DNA of 64,000 bases from Oscillospiraceae bacterium (GCA_017472735.1 JAFUOD010000018.1:35604-99603), one strand, 5' to 3'; counted from the stretch's first letter, positions 1 to 8,720 are shown. Numbers and translations are program-made. Notes: a model not told the origin generated them from the sequence alone.

Positions 1-612
1 CCCGGATGCACGATGGGCGAGGTCAACGAAGATCTTTGGCACAGAGTTGAAACTGTTGGCTCTGCTTTCCCCGGCGTTGAGTGCAAGATAATCGACCCGG
101 AAACAGGTGCAGAATTGCCCGACGGCGAAAACGGCGAATTTGTTGCCCGCGGCTTTAACATCATGAAAGGCTATTACAAAATGCCCAGAGCAACAGCTCA
201 GGCTATTGATAAAGACGGCTGGCTTCATTCAGGCGATATTTGCTGCCGCACGCCCGACGGTTATTTTAAGGTTACCGGCAGACTTAAGGATATGATCATT
301 CGCGGCGGCGAAAACCTCTACCCCAGAGAGATAGAAGAATTTTACCTCACTCACCCCAAGGTCGAGGATGTTCAGGTAGTCGGCGTGCCCGACAAGCGCT
401 ACGGCGAAGAAGCCTGCGCGTGGATAATTCTTAAGGACGGCGAGGAAGCCACAATTGAAGACATGGTTGAATACGGCAACGCAAACATGGCTCGTCACAA
501 GGTGCCCAGATACTTTATCTTCACAAAGACCTTCCCCATGAATGCCGCAGGCAAGATTTTAAAATATAAAATGCGTGAGGATTCGGTAACCGTTTTAGGT
601 ATTGAAAAATAA
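1..612 (+). CDS. AMP-forming acyl-CoA synthetase, C-terminal part (5' end outside window)
   Basis: The reading frame is open from the first base, so the gene starts upstream; about 203 C-terminal residues are visible. They contain the hinge and C-terminal lid of the ANL superfamily: SGDICCRTPDGYF, then GRLKDMIIRGGENLYPREIE, and near the end NAAGKILKYKMRED with the lysine (AAGK) used for adenylation. The family activates a carboxylic acid to acyl-AMP and then acyl-CoA. The lid motif resembles fatty-acyl/medium-chain CoA ligases and differs from the two fusion synthetases downstream, so it is a different subfamily. The substrate cannot be told from this end. A TIM-barrel hydrolase follows within about 15 bases, suggesting a shared transcript. 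Confidence 0.9.
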   Translation, partial: PGCTMGEVNEDLWHRVETVGSAFPGVECKIIDPETGAELPDGENGEFVARGFNIMKGYYKMPRATAQAIDKDGWLHSGDICCRTPDGYFKVTGRLKDMIIRGGENLYPREIEEFYLTHPKVEDVQVVGVPDKRYGEEACAWIILKDGEEATIEDMVEYGNANMARHKVPRYFIFTKTFPMNAAGKILKYKMREDSVTVLGIEK

Positions 613-627
613 TAAGGAATGATAAAA

Positions 628-1449
628 ATGCAGCATATAATCGATTGTCACTGTCATGTTTACCCCGATAAGATAGCCGAAAAAGCGGCAGAAGCTACGG
701 GTAAGTTTTACAGCTTGCCAATGGAATATAACGGTACGATCGGAACTGTTTTTGAAGAGGCTAAAAAGTCGGGCGTTTCGCACTGCGTAATATTCTCAGT
801 GGCAACAAAGCCCTCGCAGGTGCGCTCGATAAACGAATTTATTGCGGCAACTGTTGCAAAAAGCCCTGAGTTTTTCACAGGTCTGGGTGCGCTTCACCCC
901 GACAGCGAGGATATAGAGGGCGACATTGAGCATTTAATGTCGCTTGGCTTAAAGGGCGGAAAGCTTCACCCCGATATTCAGGCGTTTGAGATAGATAACG
1001 AGAAAAGCATGAAAATATGCTCGATCTGCGAGGAAAAAGGCTTGCCTGTTTTGTTCCACACAGGCGACCGCAGATATGACTATTCTAACCCTAACCGCTT
1101 AAAGCCCGTTTTGCAGGCTCATCCGAATTTAACGGTTATTGCCGCACATTTGGGCGGCTGGTCTGTTTGGGAGGATGCTGTTAAGGAACTTGCTCACTTT
1201 AAAAACCTTTATGTCGATTGTTCGTCAAGCTTGGCGTTTATGCCTCTTGAAAGAATTACCGAGATAATAAAAACCTTCGGCGCCGAAAAGGTGCTCTTTG
1301 GCACGGATTATCCTATGTGGAATATATCCGATGAGCTTGACAGATTCTCTCGCCTTGGTCTGAGCGACGAGGAAAGAGAGCTTATATTGTGCAAAAATGC
1401 ACAAAAGCTATTTGGTATAAAGCTTAATTGTGTCGAAAATAACGGTTGA
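628..1449 (+). CDS. Amidohydrolase-family TIM-barrel metal hydrolase (COG2159 type)
   Basis: A 273-residue protein of the amidohydrolase-2 family, whose members are hydrolases or decarboxylases. It opens with the metal-binding HxH motif (DCHCHVYPDK), continues with a conserved His in VLFHTGDRRYDY, a third in VIAAHLGGW, and ends with the catalytic Asp in VLFGTDYPMW. An ATG at 619 is also in frame, but the AAGGA ribosome site (614-618) touches it and sits 9 bases before the ATG at 628, so 628 is preferred. It probably forms an operon with the acyl-CoA synthetase upstream. The -35 box of the next promoter overlaps its stop codon. The substrate is unknown. Confidence 0.8.
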   Translation: MQHIIDCHCHVYPDKIAEKAAEATGKFYSLPMEYNGTIGTVFEEAKKSGVSHCVIFSVATKPSQVRSINEFIAATVAKSPEFFTGLGALHPDSEDIEGDIEHLMSLGLKGGKLHPDIQAFEIDNEKSMKICSICEEKGLPVLFHTGDRRYDYSNPNRLKPVLQAHPNLTVIAAHLGGWSVWEDAVKELAHFKNLYVDCSSSLAFMPLERITEIIKTFGAEKVLFGTDYPMWNISDELDRFSRLGLSDEERELILCKNAQKLFGIKLNCVENNG

Positions 1450-1478
1450 CAAACGGCTGTTTAATTTGATATTATAAT
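1446..1478 (+). promoter_or_regulatory. Promoter of the Ile T-box / acyl-CoA synthetase unit
   Basis: TTGACA at 1446-1451, followed 18 bases later by TATTAT (1470-1475), which overlaps TATAAT at 1473-1478. The -35 box overlaps the TGA stop of the preceding hydrolase gene (1447-1449). T-box leader sequence begins about 25 bases downstream. Confidence 0.75.
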
Positions 1479-1499
1479 AGCAATATATCACATTAAAGT

Positions 1500-1770
1500 A
1501 TAAAAGCTGTGACGAAGACGGAACTGTCGCACAAATATTTCTCAGCGAGTCGGGTTTGGTGCAAGCCGACAGATATTTGACACTTCCCATCACTTCCGAG
1601 CTGAAGATCCGAACAATGCGTTGTGTAGGGTTTTTCGTGACTGCTGCGTTAATGCATACGGCTTGTTTGAGCCTGAGCGGCGTGAGTGTTATTCACGCAA
1701 TTTGAGTGGTACCGCGGGTATGATTTTATCAGCTCGTCTCAAGAGAATTGAGGCGAGCTGTTTTATTTTT
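1500..1770 (+). promoter_or_regulatory. T-box riboswitch leader, predicted isoleucine (AUC) specificity
   Basis: Stem I opens with GTGACGAAG (K-turn and AG element) and closes with CACTTCCGAGCT. The specifier position just before that closing strand is ATC at 1589-1591, an Ile codon. Further on are the stem III hairpin (GTTAATGCATACGG) and the T-box antiterminator motif TGGTACCGCGG at 1707-1717; its UGGU bulge pairs with a tRNA ending ACCA. A Rho-independent terminator follows at 1731-1770 (AGCTCGTCTC pairs with GAGGCGAGCT, then a T-rich tract). Uncharged tRNA-Ile should therefore allow read-through into the synthetase gene. T-box identity is very secure; the specifier is read by alignment to the other three modules in this window. 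Confidence 0.93.
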
Positions 1771-1795
1771 ATCTTCACGAAAGGAGAAACGCAAA

Positions 1796-4069
1796 ATGAC
1801 AACCAACAACCAAACTTCTTATCAGCTTATGGAGATCGCTTCGCGAATTAAGGAAATGCGTGAGATCATGGGCTGGACTGCCTTGGAAATGGCACAGAAG
1901 ACCGAGGTTAGCGAAGAGGCTTATGTAACTTATGAAAATGCGGGTGCAGACCTGCCGTTTAGCTTTATTCACAAATGTGCGCTTGCTTTCGGCATCGACT
2001 TAACCGACCTTTTGGAGGGTAATAATCAGGCAAGGCTTTCTACATATACAGTAACCCGCAAGGGCAAGGGACAGAAGACCGCCAAGGAGGAAGGCATTGA
2101 TATTGCCAATCTTGCTCCTAAATTCCGTGATAAGATCGCCGAGCCTTATTGGGTCAAATATGAATATTCGGCGCAGCAGCAAACCCAGCCCATTCAGCTT
2201 GACACTCACTCGGGTCAGGAGTTCGACCTTATCATCAGCGGCAGCTTAAAGGTTCAGGTTGGCAACCACATTGAGGTCTTGCACGAGGGCGACTCGATCT
2301 ATTACAACTCGTCTGTTCCTCACGGCATGATAGCTGTAGATGGCGCTGACTGTGTGTTTGTGGCAGTTGTTTTGCCCGGCGAGGACACCAAGGAAGAAAC
2401 CGTTCGTTCGAGCGTTGTTAAGGCTGGCAGCTCGGAAAAGCTTATTGCCGAGAAGTTTGTTAAAACCGTCGAGGATGAAAACCATTGCTTAAAGAGCATT
2501 GAATTTAAAAACACCGACACATTTAACTTCGGCTTTGATATTGTTGATGAGATCGCAAACAAATATCCCGATAAGCTTGCAATGATCCACATTGATAAGA
2601 ATCACTTTGAAAGACGTTTTACCTTTAAGGATATGAAGCGCGCATCAAATCAGACAGCAAACTATTTAAAATCCCTTGGCATTAAGCGCGGAGACAAGGT
2701 AATGCTTGTTTTAAAGAGACATTATCAGTTCTGGTTTGCAATGGTTGCACTTCACAAGCTCGGCGCTGTTGCAATTCCTGCAACCAACCAGCTTAAAGAA
2801 CACGATTTTGAATACAGATATGAAGCAGCAGGCGTTAACGCAATCATCTGCACCGCCGACGGCGATGTTGCGGATATTGCCGCAAGAGCAGCTGAGAATT
2901 ACGGTCAGCCTATTACAAAGATAATGGTTGGCGGTGCAAGAGGGGATTGGCACGACTTCGATGCTGAATATAACCTCTTTACAGGTAAGTTCGACAGACC
3001 CGAGGATTGCTCGGCGGGATATGAGACTGCGCTTATGTTCTTTACCTCGGGCACAACAGGCAACCCCAAAATGGCAGCACACGCACACACTTATGCTTTG
3101 GGTCACTTTGTTACCGCAAAGTATTGGCACTGCTGTGAGCGTGAGGGCTTGCACCTTACCATCTCCGACACCGGCTGGGGCAAATCTCTTTGGGGCAAGC
3201 TTTACGGCCAGTGGCTCTGCGAGGGTGCAGTGTTCGTTTACGACTTCGACAGATTCGATGCAAGCGACATTTTGCCAATGTTCGCAAAATACCGCATCAC
3301 CACCTTCTGCGCTCCTCCCACAATGCTCAGAATGATGATCAAGGAAGACCTTTCAAGGTATGACCTTTCATCTATTCACCACATGACAACAGCAGGCGAA
3401 GCGCTTAACCCCGAAGTTTTCAGACAGTTTGAGGCGGCAACAGGCCTTCAGATAATGGAGGGCTTCGGTCAGACCGAAACCACCCTTGCCATTGCCAACC
3501 TTTGGGGTGACGTTCCCAAGCTTGGCTCGATGGGCAAGGCTAACCCTCAGTTCGATGTTGACATTGTTGACCCCGACGGCAACAGCCTGCCAAACGGCGA
3601 AGTTGGCGAGATCGTTATTCACACCGACAAGACTGTGCCCTGCGGATTGTTTAAAGAATACTACAGAGATCACGAAAAGACCTCGGACGCTTGGCACGAC
3701 GGACTTTACCACACCGGCGACACCGCTTGGCGCGATGAAGACGGCTACTTCTGGTATGTATCCCGTATCGACGATGTTATCAAGTCCTCGGGCTACCGCA
3801 TTGGCCCCTTCGAGATCGAATCGGTTATTATGGAATTGCCTTATGTTCTCGAGTGCGGCGTAAGTGCTGCCCCCGATGAGGTAAGAGGTCAGGTAGTTAA
3901 GGCAAGCATTGTTTTAACCAAGGGCACTCAGCCTTCTGACGAACTTAAGAAAGAGATCCAGCAGTATGTAAAGGATCACACCGCACCTTATAAATATCCC
4001 AGAATCGTCGTGTTTAAAGATGAATTGCCTAAGACCATCAGCGGAAAAATTCAGAGAAACAAGCTTTAA
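1796..4069 (+). CDS. XRE HTH + cupin + acyl-CoA synthetase fusion protein (Ile T-box controlled)
   Basis: A 757-residue, three-part protein. Residues about 11-75 are an XRE/Cro helix-turn-helix; about 120-200 are a cupin barrel (THSGQEFDLIISG, HEGDSIYYNSSVPHG); from about 240 to the end is a complete AMP-forming acyl-CoA synthetase with TSGTTGNPKM (about 416), GFGQTETT, YHTGDTAWRDEDGYF and the C-terminal SGKIQR with its catalytic lysine. An in-frame ATG at 1748 lies in the terminator hairpin; ATG 1796 has AAAGGAG 10 bases upstream and is chosen. XRE-cupin proteins are usually small free-standing regulators, so fusion to an enzyme suggests autoregulation or ligand sensing (inference). The Ile T-box and the neighbouring oxidoreductase suggest the substrate is a branched short-chain acid such as 2-methylbutyrate. 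The closest relative in view is the gene at 4452. Confidence 0.9.
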   Translation: MTTNNQTSYQLMEIASRIKEMREIMGWTALEMAQKTEVSEEAYVTYENAGADLPFSFIHKCALAFGIDLTDLLEGNNQARLSTYTVTRKGKGQKTAKEEGIDIANLAPKFRDKIAEPYWVKYEYSAQQQTQPIQLDTHSGQEFDLIISGSLKVQVGNHIEVLHEGDSIYYNSSVPHGMIAVDGADCVFVAVVLPGEDTKEETVRSSVVKAGSSEKLIAEKFVKTVEDENHCLKSIEFKNTDTFNFGFDIVDEIANKYPDKLAMIHIDKNHFERRFTFKDMKRASNQTANYLKSLGIKRGDKVMLVLKRHYQFWFAMVALHKLGAVAIPATNQLKEHDFEYRYEAAGVNAIICTADGDVADIAARAAENYGQPITKIMVGGARGDWHDFDAEYNLFTGKFDRPEDCSAGYETALMFFTSGTTGNPKMAAHAHTYALGHFVTAKYWHCCEREGLHLTISDTGWGKSLWGKLYGQWLCEGAVFVYDFDRFDASDILPMFAKYRITTFCAPPTMLRMMIKEDLSRYDLSSIHHMTTAGEALNPEVFRQFEAATGLQIMEGFGQTETTLAIANLWGDVPKLGSMGKANPQFDVDIVDPDGNSLPNGEVGEIVIHTDKTVPCGLFKEYYRDHEKTSDAWHDGLYHTGDTAWRDEDGYFWYVSRIDDVIKSSGYRIGPFEIESVIMELPYVLECGVSAAPDEVRGQVVKASIVLTKGTQPSDELKKEIQQYVKDHTAPYKYPRIVVFKDELPKTISGKIQRNKL

Positions 4070-4085
4070 AAAATTGGTTTTGGTG

Positions 4086-4114
4086 TTGACAATTATATAG
4101 GGACGTGGTATAAT
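4086..4114 (+). promoter_or_regulatory. Consensus promoter of the Val T-box operon
   Basis: TTGACA at 4086-4091 and TATAAT at 4109-4114, separated by exactly 17 bases: a perfect housekeeping promoter. It begins 16 bases after the stop of the upstream fusion gene and drives the second T-box leader. Confidence 0.88.
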
Positions 4115-4128
4115 ACTACAGTAAAGTG

Positions 4129-4408
4129 AAAAAGTGTTGACGAAGAAGGGTAGCTTCTTTTCCGGTTAAGAGAAACGGCGTTTGGTGCGAGCCGCCATCG
4201 GGGAATTGTTACTTGTAGCTTCCGAGCTGAGAGGAAGAAAGGTGTTTAACAAATACCGAGTAGACCCTTTCCGTGATTGCTGCGTTAATGCATACGGCTT
4301 GTATGAGCCTGAGGGGCGTGATTCACGCAATTTGAGTGGTACCGCGGGATATAATTTGTAATTATACTCGTCTCAAAGAAGAAATATCTTTGGGACGGGT
4401 TTTTGTTT
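4129..4408 (+). promoter_or_regulatory. T-box riboswitch leader, predicted valine (GUA) specificity
   Basis: The architecture matches the leader at 1500-1770 and the stem III-to-antiterminator part is nearly the same sequence, so the two leaders are duplicates. Stem I opens GTTGACGAAG and closes GCTTCCGAGC. The triplet in the specifier position is GTA at 4215-4217 (Val), followed by G rather than the usual A. The antiterminator motif TGGTACCGCGG is at 4337-4347 and the terminator at 4367-4408 (CGTCTCAAAGA pairs with TCTTTGGGACG, then a T tract). A register one base earlier would give a different triplet, so the Val call is good but less certain than the T-box call itself. Confidence 0.9.
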
Positions 4409-4451
4409 CTTTTTAAACTTCGCCCAAGGGTACAAAGAAAGGAAGAAAAGA

Positions 4452-6740
4452 GTGCAAAACACCGGAATTGAACTGAAGATTCTTGAAATGGCGGCAAGAA
4501 TAAGAGACCTTCGAGAGATCGTTGGGCTTACCACCGCCGAAATGGCGCTTAAAACGGGCGTATCCGAAGATGAATATATCGCCTGCGAAAACGGCAAACG
4601 CGACCTTAACTTTGCATTTTTATACAGATGTGCGCTTGCTTTGGGCGTTGACGTAACCGATATTATTGAGGGTGCTTCGCCCCGACTTGCAGGCTATACC
4701 GTAACCCGAAAGGGCGACGGACAAAGAATTGAGCAGGCACACGGCATGGTTTATTATAACCTCGCCTCTGCTTTTAAAAACAGGATCGCTGAGCCTTTGC
4801 TGGTCGTTTCGGCTTACAGCGATGAGGCGCAGAACGCCGATATTGAGCTTACCACCCACGAGGGTCAGGAATGTGACATTATTGTAAGCGGTGCGTTAAA
4901 AATTCAGATAGGCGACCACGTTGAAATTCTTAAAGAGGGCGACTCGATCTATTACGACTCTGATACCCCTCACGGAATGATTGCCGTTGGCGGAACTGAC
5001 TGTGTGTTCTATGCCATTGTTTTAAATCCTGCAGGTGAATCTATTGAAAAGATCACTCACGGCGGTGTCCGCGAGTTTACAGCACGTCCTTTAAAGACTC
5101 CCGAAAGAAAGTGGATCTATGAGGACTATATTGAAACAAAAGAAGATAAGAACGGAGTACTGGAAAAGATCTCGTTTAAAAACGAGCAAGGCTTCAACTT
5201 CGCCTTTGACCTTATTGACAGAATGGGCCGTGAACAGCCCGATAAGCTTGCACTTTTACATATTGATAAAAACCACGTTGAAAGACGCTTTACCTTTGCC
5301 GACATTAAGCGTGCTTCGAGCCAGACGGCTAACTATTTAAAATCCCTTGGAATTAAAAGAGGGGATAAGGTGCTTTTAATTTTAAAGAGGCACTATCAGT
5401 TCTGGCTTGTAATGATAGCTTTGCACAAGCTTGGCGCAGTTGCAATTCCCGCAACAAACCAGCTTAAAGAACATGATATATCGTACCGAATTAACAAAGC
5501 AGGCGTTAAAATGGTTATCTGCACTGCCGATGACGGCGTTGCCGAGCAGGTTGACATAGCCTCGAAGGAAACACCCACGTTAGAGACAAAGCTTATTGTT
5601 AACGGTCAGCGTGACGGCTGGAGAAGCTTCGATGAGGAATATCCTCTTTACACAGGCAAGTTTGACAGACCCGATGATTGCCCCTGCGGCGACGAGCCGA
5701 TGCTTATGTATTTCACCTCGGGCACAACGGGCAACCCCAAAATTGCAACCCACAACTTTATGTATCCTTTGGGCCATTTTGTTACCGCTAAGTATTGGCA
5801 CTGCGTTAACCCCAACGGCTTGCACTTAACCGTTTCCGATTCGGGCTGGGCAAAATGTGCATGGGGCAAGCTTTACGGTCAGTGGCTTTGCGAGGCTCCC
5901 TTGTTTGTTTACGACTTCGACAGATTTGATGCCGAGGATATTTTGCCGATGTTCGCAAAATATCAGATAACCACCTTCTGCGCTCCTCCCACGATTTTAA
6001 GAATGCTTGCAAAGCAGGATATTTCAAAGTATGATTTATCCTCTATTGAACACATGACAACAGCAGGCGAAGCGCTTAACCCCGAAGTTTTCAGACAGTT
6101 TGAAAAAACCACAGGTCTTCAGATAATGGAAGGCTTCGGTCAGACCGAGACCACCGTTGCACTTGCAAACCTTGCAGGCATGAAAGCTAAGCTTGGTTCG
6201 ATGGGTAAGCCTGTTGCGCTTTATGATATCGACCTTGTTGACGCTGACGGCAAACGGGTTGACGATGGTGAGGTCGGCGAAATCGTTATTCACGTTGAAA
6301 ACGGTTCGCCCTGCGGCTTGTTCCGAGGATATTACCGTGACGAAGAAAAGACCAAGGAAGTATTCCGCGACGGACTTTACCACACAGGCGATACTGCATG
6401 GCGCGACGAGGACGGCTACTATTGGTATGTCGGCCGAGTTGACGACGTTATCAAGTCCTCGGGATATCGAATCGGTCCCTTCGAGATTGAAAACGTTATC
6501 ATGGAACTTCCATATGTTTTGGAATGCGGTGTTAGTGCCGCACCCGACGAGGTAAGAGGTCAGGTAGTTAAGGCAAGCATAGTTTTAACAAAGGGCACCG
6601 AGCCTACCGACGAACTTAAGAAAGAAATTCAGCAATATGTTAAATCGCGTACCGCACCTTATAAATACCCCAGAATTGTTGTATTTAAAGACGAGTTGCC
6701 CAAAACGACCAGCGGTAAGATTCAGAGAAATAAATTATGA
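4452..6740 (+). CDS. XRE HTH + cupin + acyl-CoA synthetase fusion protein (Val T-box controlled)
   Basis: A 762-residue paralogue of the gene at 1796 with the same order: XRE domain (about 12-75), cupin (about 125-205; THEGQECDIIVSG, EGDSIYYDSDTPHG), acyl-CoA synthetase (about 250-762; TSGTTGNPKI, GFGQTETT, YHTGDTAWRDEDGYY, SGKIQR). Long stretches of the synthetase part are identical to the paralogue; the HTH and cupin parts differ more. The start is GTG with AAAGGAAG about 8 bases before it. Its stop overlaps the next start (ATGA at 6737-6740), so it is translationally coupled to the P-loop gene and heads the oxidoreductase operon. With a Val T-box, isobutyrate is the likeliest substrate (inference). 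Confidence 0.9.
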   Translation: MQNTGIELKILEMAARIRDLREIVGLTTAEMALKTGVSEDEYIACENGKRDLNFAFLYRCALALGVDVTDIIEGASPRLAGYTVTRKGDGQRIEQAHGMVYYNLASAFKNRIAEPLLVVSAYSDEAQNADIELTTHEGQECDIIVSGALKIQIGDHVEILKEGDSIYYDSDTPHGMIAVGGTDCVFYAIVLNPAGESIEKITHGGVREFTARPLKTPERKWIYEDYIETKEDKNGVLEKISFKNEQGFNFAFDLIDRMGREQPDKLALLHIDKNHVERRFTFADIKRASSQTANYLKSLGIKRGDKVLLILKRHYQFWLVMIALHKLGAVAIPATNQLKEHDISYRINKAGVKMVICTADDGVAEQVDIASKETPTLETKLIVNGQRDGWRSFDEEYPLYTGKFDRPDDCPCGDEPMLMYFTSGTTGNPKIATHNFMYPLGHFVTAKYWHCVNPNGLHLTVSDSGWAKCAWGKLYGQWLCEAPLFVYDFDRFDAEDILPMFAKYQITTFCAPPTILRMLAKQDISKYDLSSIEHMTTAGEALNPEVFRQFEKTTGLQIMEGFGQTETTVALANLAGMKAKLGSMGKPVALYDIDLVDADGKRVDDGEVGEIVIHVENGSPCGLFRGYYRDEEKTKEVFRDGLYHTGDTAWRDEDGYYWYVGRVDDVIKSSGYRIGPFEIENVIMELPYVLECGVSAAPDEVRGQVVKASIVLTKGTEPTDELKKEIQQYVKSRTAPYKYPRIVVFKDELPKTTSGKIQRNKL

Positions 6741-7411
6741 TTAGCTTAAACCCAAAAAGAGTTACGCTTTTTGCAGGACATTACGGCAGCGGCAAAACGA
6801 ACATTGCTGTTAATTATGCGCTTGCTCTTAAGGATTTGGGAAAGAATGTTGTGGTTGCCGACCTTGACATTGTTAACCCTTACTTTAGAACAAAAGACAG
6901 TGCAAAAGAGCTAAACGAAAAAGGCATTGAGATTATAAGTCCCGAATTTGCAAACACAAATGTCGATTTGCCGGCACTGCCTGCGTCGGTTTACGGCGTG
7001 GTGCAAAACCGTTTAAGGCACGCTGTGCTTGATATCGGAGGCGACGACCGAGGCGCTTACGCCTTGGGAAGATATGCGCCTTATATTATGGAAGAAAATG
7101 ATTTTGAAATGATATTTGTCGCAAATTTCTTAAGACCTCTTACAAGAACCCCCGAAGAAGCCTTTGAGGTTATGAAAGAGATCGAACAGGCAGGGCATAT
7201 TCCGTTTACTGCAATTGTGAACAATTCAAACCTTGGCAAAGATACCGAGCCCGAAGATGTCGAAAAAACCGACATTTTGGCAAAACGCTTAAGCGAATTA
7301 AGCGGACTGCCGCTTTTGTTTACAAGCGCCGAGGAAAATGTTGCAAAACAGCTTACACTTAACAATGTTTTACCAATGAAGCTTCAAAAGAAGTATTTTG
7401 ATATTATTTGA
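6737..7411 (+). CDS. MinD/ParA/CobQ-like P-loop ATPase in the 2-oxoacid oxidoreductase operon
   Basis: A 224-residue soluble protein with a Walker A motif at residues 14-21 (GHYGSGKT), then VVVADLDIVNPYFRT, the usual switch/Walker-like segment of SIMIBI ATPases, and LDIGGDDRGAYALGRY. The fold is that of MinD/ParA/CobQ nucleotide-binding domains, but no membrane-targeting helix or Fe-S scaffold cysteine pair is evident. It overlaps the synthetase stop by four bases and lies 18 bases before the ferredoxin-subunit gene, so it belongs to the oxidoreductase operon. It might help with metal or Fe-S assembly or with regulation; its function is not known to me. Confidence 0.72.
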   Translation: MISLNPKRVTLFAGHYGSGKTNIAVNYALALKDLGKNVVVADLDIVNPYFRTKDSAKELNEKGIEIISPEFANTNVDLPALPASVYGVVQNRLRHAVLDIGGDDRGAYALGRYAPYIMEENDFEMIFVANFLRPLTRTPEEAFEVMKEIEQAGHIPFTAIVNNSNLGKDTEPEDVEKTDILAKRLSELSGLPLLFTSAEENVAKQLTLNNVLPMKLQKKYFDII

Positions 7412-7429
7412 CGAAAAGGAGAGATTTTT

Positions 7430-7636
7430 ATGGCAAAAGTAACATTTGCTACCGACGTTTGCAAGGGCTGTGGGCTTTGTGTTGACGCTTGTCCTAAGCA
7501 GCTTATTGTTCTTAGCAATGATAAAATCAACAAAAAAGGTCATTCCCCCGCAGAAATTACCGACCAGTCAAAGTGCATAGGCTGTGCTTTTTGTGCAACC
7601 ATGTGCCCCGACTGCGTTATTAAGGTCGAGAGATGA
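7430..7636 (+). CDS. vorD: 2-oxoacid:ferredoxin oxidoreductase, delta (2x[4Fe-4S]) subunit
   Basis: A 68-residue ferredoxin-like protein with two cluster motifs, CKGCGLCVDACP near the N-terminus and CIGCAFCATMCP near the C-terminus. This is the electron-transfer delta subunit of four-subunit keto-acid:ferredoxin oxidoreductases. The ribosome site AAAAGGAG precedes the ATG. The alpha gene follows after 22 bases. The vor name is used because of the branched-chain context; KOR or another 2-oxoacid enzyme is possible by sequence alone. Confidence 0.85.
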   Translation: MAKVTFATDVCKGCGLCVDACPKQLIVLSNDKINKKGHSPAEITDQSKCIGCAFCATMCPDCVIKVER

Positions 7637-7658
7637 TTGGAAAGGACGGACTTGAATT

Positions 7659-8720
7659 ATGGCAGAAAAAGTTTTAATGAAAGGTAACGAAGCTATTGCC
7701 GAGGCCGCTATTCGTGCAGGCTGCCGCCACTACTTCGGTTACCCCATTACCCCTCAGACAGAGCTTGCAGCTTACATGGCAAAAAGAATGCCCAAAATAG
7801 GCGGCGTTTTCCTTCAAGCCGAAAGTGAAGTCAGCGCAATCAACATGGTTTACGGTGTTGCAGGCACGGGCTTGCGTGTTATGACCTCGTCCTCCAGCCC
7901 CGGTGTATCTTTGAAGCAGGAGGGTATCTCTTACATCGCAGGTGCAGACTTGCCCGCACTTATTGTTAACGTACAGCGCGGCGGCCCCGGCCTCGGCGGT
8001 ATTCAGCCCTCGCAGTCCGATTACTTCCAGGCAACAAAGGGCGGAGGTCACGGCGACTATCACCTTATTGTTTTGGCTCCTGCTTCCGTTCAGGAGATGG
8101 CAGACCTCACAGCAACCGCATTTGACCTTGCTGACAAATACAGAATGCCTACCATGATTTTAGCTGACGGCACAATGGGACAGATGATGGAGCCTGTTGT
8201 TTTGCCCGAGCCTTATGAAGCAAAGAGCGAAAAGCCATGGGCTGTAACCGGCACAAAGTGCGAGCGTGAGCATAACATCATCAACTCGCTTTACTTAGTG
8301 CCCGAGGAGCTTGAAAAGGTTAACTTTGCAAGATTTGAAAAATACAAGACTATTGAAGAAAACGAGGTCATGTATGAAGAATATATGATGGACGACGCTG
8401 AATACTGCATCGTTGCATTCGGCATTGCGGCACGTGTTTCCAAAAACGCAATTAACGCCGCACGCGCAAAGGGCATCAAGGTCGGACTTATCCGCCCCAT
8501 CACCCTTTGGCCCTTCCCCAAGGATGTTATTAACAAGGCCGCTGATAAGGTTAAGGCATTTATCAGCGTTGAGCTTTCGATGGGTCAGATGATCGAAGAC
8601 GTTAAGCTTGCCCAAGAATGTAAAAAGCCTGTATATCTTTGCAACCGTGCAGGCGGCATGATCCCCGAGCCCGAGGAGATCATTGCAAAGCTTGAAGAAC
8701 TTGAAGGAGGTAACGACTGA
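7659..8720 (+). CDS. vorB: 2-oxoacid:ferredoxin oxidoreductase, alpha subunit (VorB-like)
   Basis: A 353-residue protein with the pyrimidine-binding transketolase domain of this family (GCRHYFGYPITPQTELAAYM near residue 20; SSSSPGVSLKQEGISYI near 75; QRGGPGLGG near 108) and the C-terminal domain II (IRPITLWPFPKDVI). The length fits the alpha subunit of four-subunit enzymes such as 2-ketoisovalerate oxidoreductase. It catalyses CoA-dependent oxidative decarboxylation of 2-oxoacids, or the reverse reductive carboxylation with reduced ferredoxin. Its stop TGA overlaps the ATG of the beta gene by one base. Confidence 0.88.
   Translation: MAEKVLMKGNEAIAEAAIRAGCRHYFGYPITPQTELAAYMAKRMPKIGGVFLQAESEVSAINMVYGVAGTGLRVMTSSSSPGVSLKQEGISYIAGADLPALIVNVQRGGPGLGGIQPSQSDYFQATKGGGHGDYHLIVLAPASVQEMADLTATAFDLADKYRMPTMILADGTMGQMMEPVVLPEPYEAKSEKPWAVTGTKCEREHNIINSLYLVPEELEKVNFARFEKYKTIEENEVMYEEYMMDDAEYCIVAFGIAARVSKNAINAARAKGIKVGLIRPITLWPFPKDVINKAADKVKAFISVELSMGQMIEDVKLAQECKKPVYLCNRAGGMIPEPEEIIAKLEELEGGND

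Noticed and set aside
1621-1851. Open frame of 76 codons over the first T-box leader
   Set aside because: It runs through stem III, the antiterminator and terminator of the T-box and has no ribosome site; the RNA structure explains the sequence.
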